Positions 16,129 to 25,629 of a stretch of 64,000 nt of DNA are shown here, one piece after another. The stretch's first letter is position 1. Every line of letters starts with the position of its first letter. Origin of the DNA: Brevibacterium sp. RIT 803 (GTDB taxonomy: Bacteria > Actinomycetota > Actinomycetes > Actinomycetales > Brevibacteriaceae); contig NZ_JAFEMW010000005.1 of the NCBI RefSeq assembly GCF_016892625.1, positions 62,001-126,000 on the forward strand, read 5' to 3'. The translations under genes were made by a program, and so were the position numbers. A model generated the notes under the pieces. It was not told the origin of the DNA, made no database searches, and saw only the letters and a program-made list of their open reading frames with translations.

Positions 16129-17196
16129 ATGAGCGGACAAACCACGATCACCACGATCGACTATCACACCGGAGGGGAGCCTTTCCGGATCGTCGCCGAT
16201 CCCCCGGTGGAGATCCCGGGTTCCACTGTGGCCGAGAAGCGAATGAACGCGATCGGCAGCGAGGCGATCGACGGACTGCGCCGACTGCTGGTCTTCGAGC
16301 CGCGTGGACATGCCGATATGTACGGCGGATTCGTCACTGCTCCCGATGACGACGGTGCCGACCTCGGAGTCCTGTTCTGGCACAAGGACGGATTCTCCAC
16401 TGCCTGCGGCCACGGGACGATCGCTTTGGGAACATGGGCAGTCGAATCCGGATTGGTGAGCGCTGCCGAATCGGGGGTCACCGATGTCGTCATCGACGTC
16501 CCGTCGGGACGTGTCACCGCCACCGTCCACACCGACCCCGACGGCGAAGTCACCTCGGTCGACTTCATCAACGTCGCCTGTCGAGTCATCGCATCCGACA
16601 TCGAAATCGATATCAGCTGCGATGACGAGGCGCAGAAGAGCACGATGGGCAGAGAAGAGTCCAACTCCGGTCGACAATCGATCAGCGTCGATCTCGCATG
16701 GGGAGGCGCGATCTATGCCTGCCTCGACGCGGACCGAATCGGCCTCACCGTCGTGCCGGAGAATCTCAACGAACTCATCAGTCTCGGACGTCAGGTGAAG
16801 ACGGCGTTGGCCGATCATCCGCTGTCTCAGCATCGCAGCGACAGCAGACTGAGCGGGGTATACGGCACCATCATCGTCAATCGCCTCGGCCTAGGGCCGG
16901 GTGGTGAGCTCCACCAGCGGAACGTGACCGTCTTCGCCGACGGCCAGGTCGACCGCTCTCCCTGCGGGTCCGGGACGGCAGCGCGAATCGGCATTCTCCA
17001 CGCCAGCGGAGAACTGGCAGCCAGCCAGACGCTTCTCCACGAGTCGATCATCGGCACTCGATTCCGAGCCAGTGTCCTCGCCGAGGCGAAGGACGGCGTC
17101 ATCGCGACCATCGAGGCGAGCGCGCACAAGATCTCCACCTGCACGTTCGTCGTCGATCCCCGCGATGAGCTGGTTCCGGGCTTCGTTCTGCGCTGA
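16129..17196 (+). CDS. Proline racemase / 4-hydroxyproline epimerase family protein
   Basis: A 355-residue member of the proline racemase family. The N-terminus IDYHTGGEPFRIV is the family hallmark. Cys93 lies in ACGHGTIALG and Cys279 in SPCGSGTAAR, so both acid/base cysteines are present. In trans-3-hydroxyproline dehydratases, which share this longer length, the second Cys is Thr; keeping Cys argues for true racemase or epimerase activity. It inverts C-alpha of proline or hydroxyproline without PLP. The ATG at 16129 is 4 bp after the flavoprotein gene, so they form one operon; a much longer open frame extending upstream overlaps that gene and is not the start. Likely processes the imino acid released by demethylation. 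Confidence 0.83.
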   Translation: MSGQTTITTIDYHTGGEPFRIVADPPVEIPGSTVAEKRMNAIGSEAIDGLRRLLVFEPRGHADMYGGFVTAPDDDGADLGVLFWHKDGFSTACGHGTIALGTWAVESGLVSAAESGVTDVVIDVPSGRVTATVHTDPDGEVTSVDFINVACRVIASDIEIDISCDDEAQKSTMGREESNSGRQSISVDLAWGGAIYACLDADRIGLTVVPENLNELISLGRQVKTALADHPLSQHRSDSRLSGVYGTIIVNRLGLGPGGELHQRNVTVFADGQVDRSPCGSGTAARIGILHASGELAASQTLLHESIIGTRFRASVLAEAKDGVIATIEASAHKISTCTFVVDPRDELVPGFVLR

Positions 17197-17308
17197 ATGA
17201 TCCCGACCGTCTCCTGTCGGAAGATCAGCGACACTGCGCGCATGACCCCCTCGGCAAGCCCATCTGCCGGTAAAGTTCTTCCGGCGGAGCATTGTGAGCC
17301 GCGTCATA

Positions 17309-17333
17309 TAAAGGTAGATTGAACATACCTTTA
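17309..17333. promoter_or_regulatory. Inverted repeat TAAAGGTA...TACCTTTA before the ABC importer operon
   Basis: Perfect 8-base arms (17309-17316 and 17326-17333) are separated by 9 bp, ending 22 bp before the first ABC permease gene. The site overlaps the AT-rich CATATAAAG stretch that is the best -10 region nearby, so a bound protein would block transcription. Probable operator; the binding protein is unknown. Confidence 0.45.
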
Positions 17334-17355
17334 CGCATCGATGGAGAGAGTGACC

Positions 17356-18294
17356 GTGGGCAAATACATCGCCAGGCGCATATTTCTCATGGTTCCCATC
17401 GTCCTCGGCGTTGCCACACTCTCGTTCGTACTCATGCAGCTCGCTCCCGGCGATCCTGCCGCTGCCTACCTCGGTGACAAAGCCACTCCGGAGGCGGTTG
17501 CCCAGCTGCGGCACGCATGGGGACTCGACCAGCCGTTCCTCATTCAGTACTTCCAGTTCCTCGGCGGACTGGTCGTCGGCGACTTCGGCCCGTCATTCAT
17601 CTTCCAGACCTCCGTGCTCGAGCTGCTCAAGCTGCGCATGCCTGCGACCCTCATGCTCATGCTGGTCTCGGTCATCTTCGCCCTCGCCATCTCCATCCCG
17701 ATCTCGCTGTGGGTGGCAGCGACCAAGAGCCCAACCGCGGCGATCATCTCCCGATTCTTCACCGCCACGGTCCAGGGGATGCCCGCATTCTTCGTCGGCA
17801 CCCTGTTGATCTTGGTTCTCGGAGTAAATACGGGACTGTTCCCTGTCGGCGGATATGGGCGCAACCTGGGCGAGCATCTCTACTCTCTGGTGCTGCCCGG
17901 GATCGCGGTCGCACTCACAATCTGTCCCGTCCTCATCCGCAGCCTGACCGCGGCGCTCAACGACTCGTTGTCGGCCGAGTACACGAACTTCGCGATGTCC
18001 AAGGGGCTGAGCCGGTCGAAGACTGTGACGAACTATGCGTTCCGCAATGCAGGAATCACGGGGATCTCGATCCTCGGCATCCAGGTCGGACATCTTGTCG
18101 GCGGTGCTCTCATCGTCGAGAACGTGTTCGCGATTCCGGGCGCCGGTTCGCTGCTCATGCAGTCGGTACTGGCCCGCGACTACAACGTCGTCCAGGCACT
18201 GACCGTCGTCTTCGGCGTGCTCGTCGTCCTCGTCTATCTGCTCACCGACATCATCTACAGCGTCGTCGATCCGCGCGTACGGCTGGGAGGCTGA
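17356..18294 (+). CDS. ABC transporter permease, DppB/OppB type
   Basis: A 312-residue inner-membrane subunit of a dipeptide/oligopeptide-type ABC importer. It has the family N-terminus (ARRIFLMVPIVLGVATLSFV), a large loop with APGDPAAA, six membrane segments and the EAA-like loop around AEYTNFAMSKGLSRSKT that contacts the ATPases. I prefer the GTG at 17356 because GGAGAG lies 7 bp upstream; an in-frame ATG at 17341 has no ribosome site. It begins a five-gene operon with overlaps or tiny gaps and follows the racemase gene by 159 bp. Confidence 0.87.
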   Translation: MGKYIARRIFLMVPIVLGVATLSFVLMQLAPGDPAAAYLGDKATPEAVAQLRHAWGLDQPFLIQYFQFLGGLVVGDFGPSFIFQTSVLELLKLRMPATLMLMLVSVIFALAISIPISLWVAATKSPTAAIISRFFTATVQGMPAFFVGTLLILVLGVNTGLFPVGGYGRNLGEHLYSLVLPGIAVALTICPVLIRSLTAALNDSLSAEYTNFAMSKGLSRSKTVTNYAFRNAGITGISILGIQVGHLVGGALIVENVFAIPGAGSLLMQSVLARDYNVVQALTVVFGVLVVLVYLLTDIIYSVVDPRVRLGG

Positions 18295-18296
18295 GC

Positions 18297-19175
18297 ATGT
18301 CCGTCGAACCTCTTGCGTCCCAGACCACACCACAGGCCCGTTTCACATTGCCGCTGCCGGCGTTCCTGCGGCGGCACAATCTGCAGCTGTGGATCGGCCT
18401 GGCCATTATGAGCATCATCGTCGCGATCCTGGCGATCGGGCCGCTGTTCGTCACTGCCGATCCGAACCGGCAGGACCTCCTCAACGCCTTCGGCCCGTCC
18501 TCTCTCGCCCACCCTATGGGCACGGATCAGCTGGGTCGCGACATCCTCTCCCGCTTTCTCAACGGCGGACGAGTCGATCTCATGGTCGCCGTCATCGCCG
18601 TCATCGTGCCGTTCATCCTGGGCACCGTGCTGGGGGCCCTGGCAGGCTATTTCGGCAGGTGGGTCGATGTCGTCATCATGCGCCTGGCCGATATCGTCTC
18701 GGCCTTCCCCTTCTACGTCCTCGTCATCGTGCTCGTGTTCGTCATGGGCAACGGCATGGCCAGCATCTTCGTCGCCATCAGCCTCGTGTCCTGGGTCGCC
18801 TACGCCCGCATCGTCCGCGGTGAGGTCCTTGTGCTGCGAGAGGAGGAGTTCATCTCCGCCTGTCGCGCCAGCGGACTCTCGACTCCGCGCATTCTCGCCC
18901 GACACGTCGTCCCGAACACCGTCAGCCAGGGAATCATCTACGGAATGAGTGACATCGTCCTCAACATCGGCGTCGTCGTCACCCTCAGCTTCTTCGGCAT
19001 GGGCATCGTCCCGCCGACAGCGGACTGGGGGCAGATGATGAATGACGGCCAACAGTACATGGGCACCGGCAACTACGGACTCATCCTCTGGCCCGGCTTC
19101 GCCGTCGTCCTCGTATCCCTGGCCTTGGCGCTCATCGGTGACGGCCTGACCAACATCCTGAAGCCGAAGAGGTGA
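18297..19175 (+). CDS. ABC transporter permease, DppC/OppC type
   Basis: A 292-residue second permease of the same importer. The N-terminal membrane segment (IGLAIMSIIVAILAIGPLFV) is followed by HPMGTDQLGRDILSR, a hallmark of DppC/OppC. The coupling loop is EEFISACRASGLSTPRIL. It starts 2 bp after the DppB-type gene at ATG 18297; the longer open frame upstream overlaps that gene and is not coding. With the DppB-type subunit it forms the membrane channel. Confidence 0.88.
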   Translation: MSVEPLASQTTPQARFTLPLPAFLRRHNLQLWIGLAIMSIIVAILAIGPLFVTADPNRQDLLNAFGPSSLAHPMGTDQLGRDILSRFLNGGRVDLMVAVIAVIVPFILGTVLGALAGYFGRWVDVVIMRLADIVSAFPFYVLVIVLVFVMGNGMASIFVAISLVSWVAYARIVRGEVLVLREEEFISACRASGLSTPRILARHVVPNTVSQGIIYGMSDIVLNIGVVVTLSFFGMGIVPPTADWGQMMNDGQQYMGTGNYGLILWPGFAVVLVSLALALIGDGLTNILKPKR

Positions 19176-19180
19176 ACCAT

Positions 19181-20047
19181 ATGAGTCCCGAATCCGCGCC
19201 GCCCCAGCCTAATCAGTCACAACCCGGGCAGCCCCTGCTCGAGGTCGACTCGCTCACCGTCGACATCGACGGGGAGGTCGGCAAGCACCGGATCCTCGAC
19301 GATGTTTCGATCACCCTTGAGCCGGGAGAGCCGATGGGCCTCGTCGGCGAATCGGGGTCAGGGAAGTCGATGACCCTGCGCACGATTCTCGGGATGCTGC
19401 CGCCGGCGGCCACTGTCGTCGAAGGGGAGGTCAGATTCCGAGGGAGGAACATCCTCACTTTGGGCAGCGACAGACGCTACGACCAGAAGGTGCGCGGCAC
19501 CGGAATCTCGATGGTGTTCCAGGAGCCGGCGATCGCGCTCAATCCCGTGATGAAGGTCGGACGCCAGATCACCGATGCCATTGCCGAGCACAAGGGCCTG
19601 TCGAAGCGTGCGTCTCATGACCTCGCGATCGAGCTGATGGACCGAGTCGGCATTGCGAACCCGGAACGTCGTGTCTCGGACTACCCGTTCCAGCTCTCCG
19701 GGGGCATGCGACAGCGCGTGATGATCGCGGCCGCCCTCGCGCAGGAGCCGGAGATACTCCTCTGCGATGAACCCACGACGGCATTGGATGTCACGATCCA
19801 GGCTCAGGTGCTCGATCTGTTTCGTACGATGCAGCAGGAGAAGGGTCTGGGTCTGCTCTACGTCACGCATGATCTCGCCGTCGTCGCCCAGCTGTGCACG
19901 AGCATCAGCGTGATGAAGAGCGGAAAGATCATCGAACACGGGAATCTGCAGAGAATCTTCGACGAGCCGCAGGAGGACTACACACGCAGACTCCTGTCGG
20001 CGACTCCACGCATCGACGATGGAGTGCAGCTGGAGAGGGCGACATGA
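19181..20047 (+). CDS. ABC transporter ATP-binding protein, DppD/OppD type
   Basis: A 288-residue ATPase with Walker A GESGSGKS, signature LSGGMRQRV, Walker [13 protein letters not shown] and the switch His in [10 protein letters not shown]. It powers the peptide-type importer. The usual C-terminal oligopeptide-transport extension with cysteines seen in many DppD proteins is short or absent here. I use ATG 19181, six bases after AGAGGTG; a GTG at 19172 overlapping the previous stop is also possible. It overlaps the next ATPase gene by 4 bp. Confidence 0.88.
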   Translation: MSPESAPPQPNQSQPGQPLLEVDSLTVDIDGEVGKHRILDDVSITLEPGEPMGLVGESGSGKSMTLRTILGMLPPAATVVEGEVRFRGRNILTLGSDRRYDQKVRGTGISMVFQEPAIALNPVMKVGRQITDAIAEHKGLSKRASHDLAIELMDRVGIANPERRVSDYPFQLSGGMRQRVMIAAALAQEPEILLCDEPTTALDVTIQAQVLDLFRTMQQEKGLGLLYVTHDLAVVAQLCTSISVMKSGKIIEHGNLQRIFDEPQEDYTRRLLSATPRIDDGVQLERAT

Positions 20048-20934
20048 CCACACGACTGCTGTCACAGGGCGATGACGACTCCCGCCGAGACACAGGTTCC
20101 CGGCCGGTCTCACCTTCGGGTTCCGGGCTCAGAGCCGAGAACATCACCGTCACCTTCGGTCGGGGCGAGCGATCATTCACTGCCGTCGATGACGTGAGCA
20201 TCGACGTCGCCCCGGGCGAGATCGTCGGCCTCGTCGGAGAATCCGGCTCCGGAAAGTCCACGGTCTCCCGGGTCATCTGCGGGCTGCAGCGCGATTATTC
20301 GGGCACGGTCTCCTTCAACGGCCAGGAGCTAGAGCCGAAACGCAGCGCTCAGCAGTGGCGGGTCGTCCAGATGGTGTTCCAGGATCCCTTCGCCTCCCTT
20401 GATCCCCGGTACACGGTGCGCAGCACCCTCTCCGAGGTGATCAGGCACCATAAGCTCGCCTCGGGAGCAGCCCTGAAGCGCAGGTGCGCCGAACTCATGG
20501 ACATGGTTCGCCTGCCGGTCGAATTCCTCGACCGGACTCCCACTGCCATGTCCGGCGGTCAGCGCCAACGCGTGGCCATCGCCCGAGCACTCGCGGTCCA
20601 GCCCGAGGTGATCGTGGCCGACGAGGCGGTGTCCGCCCTTGATGTCAGCGTGCAGGCAGAGATCATCGCTCTCTTCGCTCGGCTGCGTGAAGAGCTGGGA
20701 CTGTCGATCCTCTTCATCTCCCATGACCTGGCGGTGGTGAAGAGCCTGTGCGAGCGTGTCTGCGTCATCCACAACGGAGTCCTTGTCGAGAACGGTTCGA
20801 CAGCCGAGATCTTCCATCACCCTCGTGAGGACTACACGAAGACCCTGCTCCGCGCCATCCCCCGGTTCGACAGTGCCTTCCTCGATCAGACTCCGGAACG
20901 GCGAACCACCTCGGCGAGCGAAGGAGGCCGTTGA
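20044..20934 (+). CDS. ABC transporter ATP-binding protein, DppF/OppF type
   Basis: A 296-residue ATPase with Walker A GESGSGKS, signature MSGGQRQRVAIARAL and Walker B VIVADEAVSALD (VSALD, as is usual for DppF-type subunits). It begins with about 30 polar residues before the ATPase fold. The ATG at 20044 overlaps the stop of the DppD-type gene (ATGA). It forms the heterodimeric motor with that subunit. Confidence 0.88.
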   Translation: MTTRLLSQGDDDSRRDTGSRPVSPSGSGLRAENITVTFGRGERSFTAVDDVSIDVAPGEIVGLVGESGSGKSTVSRVICGLQRDYSGTVSFNGQELEPKRSAQQWRVVQMVFQDPFASLDPRYTVRSTLSEVIRHHKLASGAALKRRCAELMDMVRLPVEFLDRTPTAMSGGQRQRVAIARALAVQPEVIVADEAVSALDVSVQAEIIALFARLREELGLSILFISHDLAVVKSLCERVCVIHNGVLVENGSTAEIFHHPREDYTKTLLRAIPRFDSAFLDQTPERRTTSASEGGR

Positions 20935-22478
20935 TGTTCGGCAAGCGCACGTCCAGATTCCTCGCCGTCGTCGCCACGTCGCTGCTGATACTCACCGGCT
21001 GCGGATCGGGCAATGAGGAGGCGCCTGCCAACGGGGGCGACCTCATCTTCGCTCGCGGCAAGGACGCCACCACCCTGCTGCCGCCGACCACGACGCAGAA
21101 TGCCGATATCTGGACTCTGCAGCAGGTGTACGAGACGCTGACGCTGAACAAACCCGATGGGACCGGAGTCGTTCCGGGTCTCGCGACGGACTGGAAGGAG
21201 TCGAAGGACAAGCTCTCGTGGACGTTCGATCTGCGTGAGAACGTGAAGTTCCACAGCGGCAAGGAGCTCACGGCCGATGATGTCGTCTTCTCACTCAACT
21301 ACGCGCGGGACGCAAGCGACGACGCCAATCTCTGGGCCGGGGAATTCACCCTCATCGACGACGTCAAGAAGGTCGACGACTCCACGGTCAAGATTGAGCT
21401 GTCCAAACCATGGGGACCGCTGCCCAGCTATATGGCGCTGTTCGCCGCCGCGATCTACCCGAAGGACTTCGGCGGTCACGATGCCGAATACATGGCAACG
21501 CATGCCGACGGCACGGGACCCTTCAAGGTCGACTCCTGGTCCAAGGGGCAGAGCCTCAAGCTCGTGCGCAACGACGACTACTGGGAAGAGGGCGTGCCGA
21601 ATCTGCACTCGGTGACGTTCAATGTGGTCTCCGAGGACAACACCCGAAGACTCCAGCTCCAGGGCGGACAGGCCCACATCAATGAGGAGCCTGCCCCCTT
21701 GAGCATGAGCACCATGGACCGGTCGCAGGATGTCTCGGCTACCGCCTTCGAATCGACGAAGATCCTCTACTTCAACCTCAACAACACCGTCAAGGGTCTC
21801 GACGACCCGAAGGTTCGCCGGGCGATGTCCTACGCCGTCGACCGGAAATCCGTCGTCGATGTCGTCTATGCCGGCTATGCGGATCCGGCAAGCTCCTTCA
21901 TCTCCCCTGGTCTGACGGGCCATGCCGAAGGCATCACCGGCGGCGAGTACACCATGGACAAGGCCAAGAAGCTCATGGCCGAATCCGATCACGCGGAGGG
22001 GCTGGAGATCACTATCCAGATCCCTTCCGGCGTGGCAGACCGTGAACTGCTCGCACAGATCGCCCAGCAGTCGTGGCAGGACCTCGGGATCACGGTCCAT
22101 GTGCAGAAGCTCGACGATGCGACCCTGGTGACCAACCGCACCAACGGCGACTTCGAAGTACAGGTCGGCTATGCGACCTCGGACGTCTCCGACACCTCGC
22201 AGATGATCAACTTCCTCGCGGTCACCGACGACTCGGGCATCCGCTCCGGTTACGGCGATCCCGACGTCAAGAAATGGTCGACGCAGGCTCTGGCCGAACC
22301 CGATCCGGACAAGCAGAACGAGCTCTACGCGAAGATCCAACAGAAGGTCGCCGACGACGCCCCGATCATCCCGGTCGCCTACCAGAAGGCGCTGTACGGA
22401 ATCAGCAGCGACGTCGTCGACTTCAAACCCTATGTGCTCGGCACCTACGGGCTGCGGGAGGCGACTCTGAATCGGTAG
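20934..22478 (+). CDS. Peptide/opine-type substrate-binding lipoprotein (SBP family 5)
   Basis: A 514-residue extracellular binding lipoprotein. The signal peptide ends in a lipobox LTGC with the lipidated Cys at residue 23. The mature part has family 5 features: an early TLLPPTTTQNADIWTLQQVYETL segment, TFDLRENVKFHSGKEL, the ADDVVFSLNYARD stretch and a later DPKVRRAMSYAVDR. Family 5 proteins bind di- and oligopeptides, nickel, opines or amino-acid derivatives. ATG 20934 has AAGGAGG at 20921-20927 and shares one base with the previous stop. It closes the operon. Next to demethylase and racemase genes, its cargo may be a modified amino acid. Confidence 0.88.
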   Translation: MFGKRTSRFLAVVATSLLILTGCGSGNEEAPANGGDLIFARGKDATTLLPPTTTQNADIWTLQQVYETLTLNKPDGTGVVPGLATDWKESKDKLSWTFDLRENVKFHSGKELTADDVVFSLNYARDASDDANLWAGEFTLIDDVKKVDDSTVKIELSKPWGPLPSYMALFAAAIYPKDFGGHDAEYMATHADGTGPFKVDSWSKGQSLKLVRNDDYWEEGVPNLHSVTFNVVSEDNTRRLQLQGGQAHINEEPAPLSMSTMDRSQDVSATAFESTKILYFNLNNTVKGLDDPKVRRAMSYAVDRKSVVDVVYAGYADPASSFISPGLTGHAEGITGGEYTMDKAKKLMAESDHAEGLEITIQIPSGVADRELLAQIAQQSWQDLGITVHVQKLDDATLVTNRTNGDFEVQVGYATSDVSDTSQMINFLAVTDDSGIRSGYGDPDVKKWSTQALAEPDPDKQNELYAKIQQKVADDAPIIPVAYQKALYGISSDVVDFKPYVLGTYGLREATLNR

Positions 22479-22571
22479 TGTCTTGTCGAGCAGCACACCG
22501 CGCTGTCGACGTTGTCCCGAGGGCAGCGTGTCCCTTCACATGTAGAGATACGACCGGGCTACCCGCCTCGG

Positions 22572-23990
22572 TCATGTGCGGGATGCATCGCGAAGCGAGC
22601 CAGTCGGCCACCATACAATCGCGATGCCGACAAGCCCCAGAACGGCAAGGACGAGGTAACTGGTGACGAACCCGGAGTCCCCGACCATGGCTGACAGCAG
22701 TATGCCGATCACGGCGAGCAGCGCGGCAGTTCCCATGCTCTCCGACGCCTGCAACGACGCACTGTACCTCCCATGTTCGTCCGAATTCGTGATCCGCAGG
22801 GTCGCCGAGGCGATGCGCGGGTAGGCGATACCCATCCCAGCGCCCATGAGCACACATCCGAGAATGACCGCCGGAAGGCTGAGGAGATCGAGAGTGTAGC
22901 CGACGACGATCACGGGCCCGAAGGAGACCAGCGGTGCAGCTAGAGCAAGGAGTCGACCGTCACGCGTCCTGTCGGCGTCGAATCTGCCCTGAATCCATGA
23001 ACCTGCTGCCCAGCCCGCTGCTCCGCTGGCAATGACGAGGCCCGCCGTCGAAGACGCGAAACCGCGTTGATCTTGGAGGTAGAGAGTCAGGTGAACATCG
23101 CTGGCTGTGGTTATGGCTCCCAAGATCGCTCGTAGTCCCACCAGCCGCGGAGCCCCCGTCCGCAGGGTGAATGTTCCCGCAGGCAGGAGCATACGAGCCG
23201 CCGGGAGGAGAATAAGGCTGCCAAGGAGGAGAAGCACAAGGCCCTCCACGACCGAAAGCTGACCGGCGAAGTGAAGAGAGACGAGGGCACCAGCAGCCAT
23301 CAGTGCGACTATGACGTTCCTGTGCGGTGATTTCACCGCAGGTCCCTCAGATCTATCCGGGAAGTCGGCTCCGGCGAATGAGCTGAGGCTCGAAGATGCA
23401 GAGGGTCTGGCCCCCGCGATCAGCAGAGCGACGATCGCTATCGCCGACCCGCCCGCGGCTACGCAGAAGACGGTCCGCCATGTGGTGAGCTCGGTGAGAT
23501 GCCCCGCGGCGAGAGGGCCCACGAGCGAGGGCAGAAGCCAGGCCGCACTGAGCAGAGCGAACATGCGCGGACGCATGTCAACGGTCATCGTGCGAGCGAT
23601 GAGCACGTAGATGACGACGGAATCGACTCCTCCGCCGAAGCCCTGAATCAGCCTTCCGAGGACGAACATGGGTGCGCTCGGGGCCAATGCGCACACGGCG
23701 ATGCCGAGGACGAACAGGGCACCGCCGATGGCAAGCGGTTTCCGCACTCCGTGGGCGTCGATCCACATTCCGGCGATAACATAGCCGACGAGCCCGGTCG
23801 TGATCGTCGCTGCGTAGGACATCGAGTACCAGTTCTGCCCGTCAAGATCGGTCATGGCAACCGGAAGGACGGTGGTGACGGCGAAGGATTCGAATGCGAT
23901 GAAGCCCATCAATGCCAGGGCGCTGAGAATGATTGGCGCCCTCTGAACCGACCAGAGCTTTTCACGTCGCGACGTTGCGGTCCTTCTCAT
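22572..23990 (-). CDS. MFS transporter, probable drug or redox-compound exporter
   Basis: A 472-residue major facilitator with 12-14 hydrophobic segments. ESFAVTTVLPVAMTDL in the first segment and the GRLIQGFGGGVDSVVIYVLIARTM region resemble drug:H+ antiporters. It is the last gene of a three-gene operon read towards lower coordinates and overlaps the quinone oxidoreductase gene by 4 bp (ATGA). As the operon is divergent from soxR and has a SoxR-box-like site, it may pump out redox-active compounds. Its own substrate is unknown. Confidence 0.8.
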   Translation of the reverse strand: MRRTATSRREKLWSVQRAPIILSALALMGFIAFESFAVTTVLPVAMTDLDGQNWYSMSYAATITTGLVGYVIAGMWIDAHGVRKPLAIGGALFVLGIAVCALAPSAPMFVLGRLIQGFGGGVDSVVIYVLIARTMTVDMRPRMFALLSAAWLLPSLVGPLAAGHLTELTTWRTVFCVAAGGSAIAIVALLIAGARPSASSSLSSFAGADFPDRSEGPAVKSPHRNVIVALMAAGALVSLHFAGQLSVVEGLVLLLLGSLILLPAARMLLPAGTFTLRTGAPRLVGLRAILGAITTASDVHLTLYLQDQRGFASSTAGLVIASGAAGWAAGSWIQGRFDADRTRDGRLLALAAPLVSFGPVIVVGYTLDLLSLPAVILGCVLMGAGMGIAYPRIASATLRITNSDEHGRYSASLQASESMGTAALLAVIGILLSAMVGDSGFVTSYLVLAVLGLVGIAIVWWPTGSLRDASRT

Positions 23991-24919
23991 CGCAGTTCGG
24001 CAATGCGAAGAACTACCTTGCCGCGGCCGTGGCCGGTCTCCACATCGCGGTGTGCTTCGCTGGCTTCATCCAGGTCGAAGCTGCGACGGATGTGCACGCG
24101 GAGTCTGTTGTCGGACACCAGCCGGGCCAGCCCTGCCAGACGGTCGGCGGACCTCCTGCTCCGCACAACACGGCATCCGAGTTCATCGGCGAGTGGCATG
24201 TCCACTATGGTCGCAATACGCCTTCTGTCGGTCACGATCTGGACGGCAGTCAGCAGGTTCTCATGACCGGCAGCGTCGAAGGCCACGTCATATCCTCCCG
24301 GCAGTTCGCGAATCCTCTCCAGCTGTCCCGGACCGTAGGCAATTGGTTCGGCACCCAGAGATCGCAGATAGTCGTGGTTCCCGACGCTCGCTGTTCCGAC
24401 GACCTCGGCACCGGCCAGCACGGCAAGCTGGGTGAAGATCGTCCCCACGCCTCCGGCCGCACCGTGGACAAGAACACGATCACGGCTGGTGATCTCCAGA
24501 TCTTCGAATGCGGTCAGTGCCGTCTGCCCCGACGCCGATAACGCGCCAGCCTGTTGCCAATCGAGATCCGGTGGTTTGGCAGTGACCTGGTGTTCCGGAA
24601 CTGCGACGAACTCCGCATAGCTGCCGAGCATTGAGTAGCCGAGAACCTCATCGCCGACGCGCACGCCCGAAACGCCAGATCCGACCTCTTCTACGATCCC
24701 GGAGAATTCGTTTCCCGGCACCTGTGGGAATGTGATCGTCGCACCGGGAGGAGTCCAGCCGGCGCGAATCGCGGCGTCGGTCAACTGCACTCCTGCTCGG
24801 ATGATACGCACGAGCACGTCCCCGGTTCCAGCACGGGGGCGAAACAGCAGCTGAGCCCGGAGGACTTCAGCGGAGCCGAATTCGTCGAAGGCCGCCGCCT
24901 TCATCGTAAGATCCGTCAT
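23987..24919 (-). CDS. MDR-family NADPH:quinone oxidoreductase-like protein
   Basis: A 310-residue zinc-independent medium-chain dehydrogenase/reductase. It has the catalytic-domain start MKAAAFDEFGSAEVL, PGNEFSGIVEEVGSGV and the nucleotide-binding motif VHGAAGGVGTIFTQLAV. It lacks the Cys/His zinc sites of alcohol dehydrogenases. Relatives reduce quinones or enones with NADPH. It overlaps both neighbours by 4 bp, so FrnE, reductase and exporter are made together, probably under SoxR control. Confidence 0.85.
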   Translation of the reverse strand: MTDLTMKAAAFDEFGSAEVLRAQLLFRPRAGTGDVLVRIIRAGVQLTDAAIRAGWTPPGATITFPQVPGNEFSGIVEEVGSGVSGVRVGDEVLGYSMLGSYAEFVAVPEHQVTAKPPDLDWQQAGALSASGQTALTAFEDLEITSRDRVLVHGAAGGVGTIFTQLAVLAGAEVVGTASVGNHDYLRSLGAEPIAYGPGQLERIRELPGGYDVAFDAAGHENLLTAVQIVTDRRRIATIVDMPLADELGCRVVRSRRSADRLAGLARLVSDNRLRVHIRRSFDLDEASEAHRDVETGHGRGKVVLRIAELR

Positions 24920-25548
24920 TGTGGACCACTCGCTTTCTGCAGAAAGGAGGTCAGTTCCTCCACCGAGGCGGCCCCAGAGATCGAATGGTCACCGATCAGA
25001 AACGCCGGTACCGAGGGAAATCTTCGATCCACCGCTTCCCGATGATCGTCTCGGACCATGGCTGCCAGGTGGTCGCTGGCGATTGCCGCGTGGACCTCGG
25101 TCGCATTCAGCCCCATGTCGATACCCAGCTGCTGCAACACGTCAGGATCCGAGACGTCGAGATTGCCACGCAGATGCGCCTCGAAAGCACGTTCCCACGC
25201 ACCGTCGACGTCTAGTCCCCTCTCCTGCGCCGATCTGAGCACTCGATGAACCGCTCGGGAGTCGGTCCGGAGAGCGGTGTCGATCGAGATGTCGAGTCCG
25301 ACGTCCTGCCCTGCCTCTCTGATCCTCTGCGAGAGCGAGGCCCATTCATCCGATTTCATGCCCCACTCACTCGTCGCCACCTCGGGCAGCAGCTGTCCAT
25401 GAATCGGTGGCCCTTCGGGCTCAAGCAGAAAACTCCTGTGGCTCAACACGAGGTCTACGCCGATTTCGCGGGCAGCCCGCTCGAGTCTGCGGTGTCCGAT
25501 CCAACACCAAGGGCACCGCACATCTGCCCATATCTGCACATCGGTCAT
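24916..25548 (-). CDS. DsbA-family oxidoreductase, FrnE-like
   Basis: A 210-residue cytoplasmic thioredoxin-fold protein with the active site CPWC at residues 12-15 and the FrnE/DsbA-like helical insert. PAFLIGD near residue 180 is the cis-Pro region. No signal peptide is present. FrnE relatives act as thiol isomerases in oxidative stress or, in antibiotic clusters, as tailoring enzymes. A strong AAGGAGA ribosome site precedes the ATG at 25548. It is the first gene of the operon divergent from soxR. Confidence 0.85.
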   Translation of the reverse strand: MTDVQIWADVRCPWCWIGHRRLERAAREIGVDLVLSHRSFLLEPEGPPIHGQLLPEVATSEWGMKSDEWASLSQRIREAGQDVGLDISIDTALRTDSRAVHRVLRSAQERGLDVDGAWERAFEAHLRGNLDVSDPDVLQQLGIDMGLNATEVHAAIASDHLAAMVRDDHREAVDRRFPSVPAFLIGDHSISGAASVEELTSFLQKASGPQ

Positions 25549-25593
25549 CTTCTGGTCTCCTTGTCAGTCGAGGTGTTCATGTACAGTCGACTA

Positions 25594-25611
25594 CATGAAG
25601 TGGACTTGACG
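25594..25611. promoter_or_regulatory. SoxR-box-like operator
   Basis: CATGAAGTGGACTTGACG matches the E. coli soxS operator CCTCAAGTTAACTTGAGG at 13 of 18 positions, including the AAGT/ACTT core arms. It lies in the 81-bp gap between the divergent FrnE and SoxR genes, just downstream of a TTGACG -35 hexamer for the FrnE operon (minus strand, 25615-25610). That puts it in the -35/-10 spacer, where MerR-family activators bind. A second short repeat, CATGTA...TACATG, adjoins it at 25578-25597. Confidence 0.65.
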
Positions 25612-25629
25612 TCAAGGAGGTCGTTGCCG

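Noticed and set aside
25246..25629. Upstream extension of SoxR
   Set aside because: It is antisense to the FrnE gene and runs through the SoxR-box-like promoter; the 161-residue form fits SoxR.
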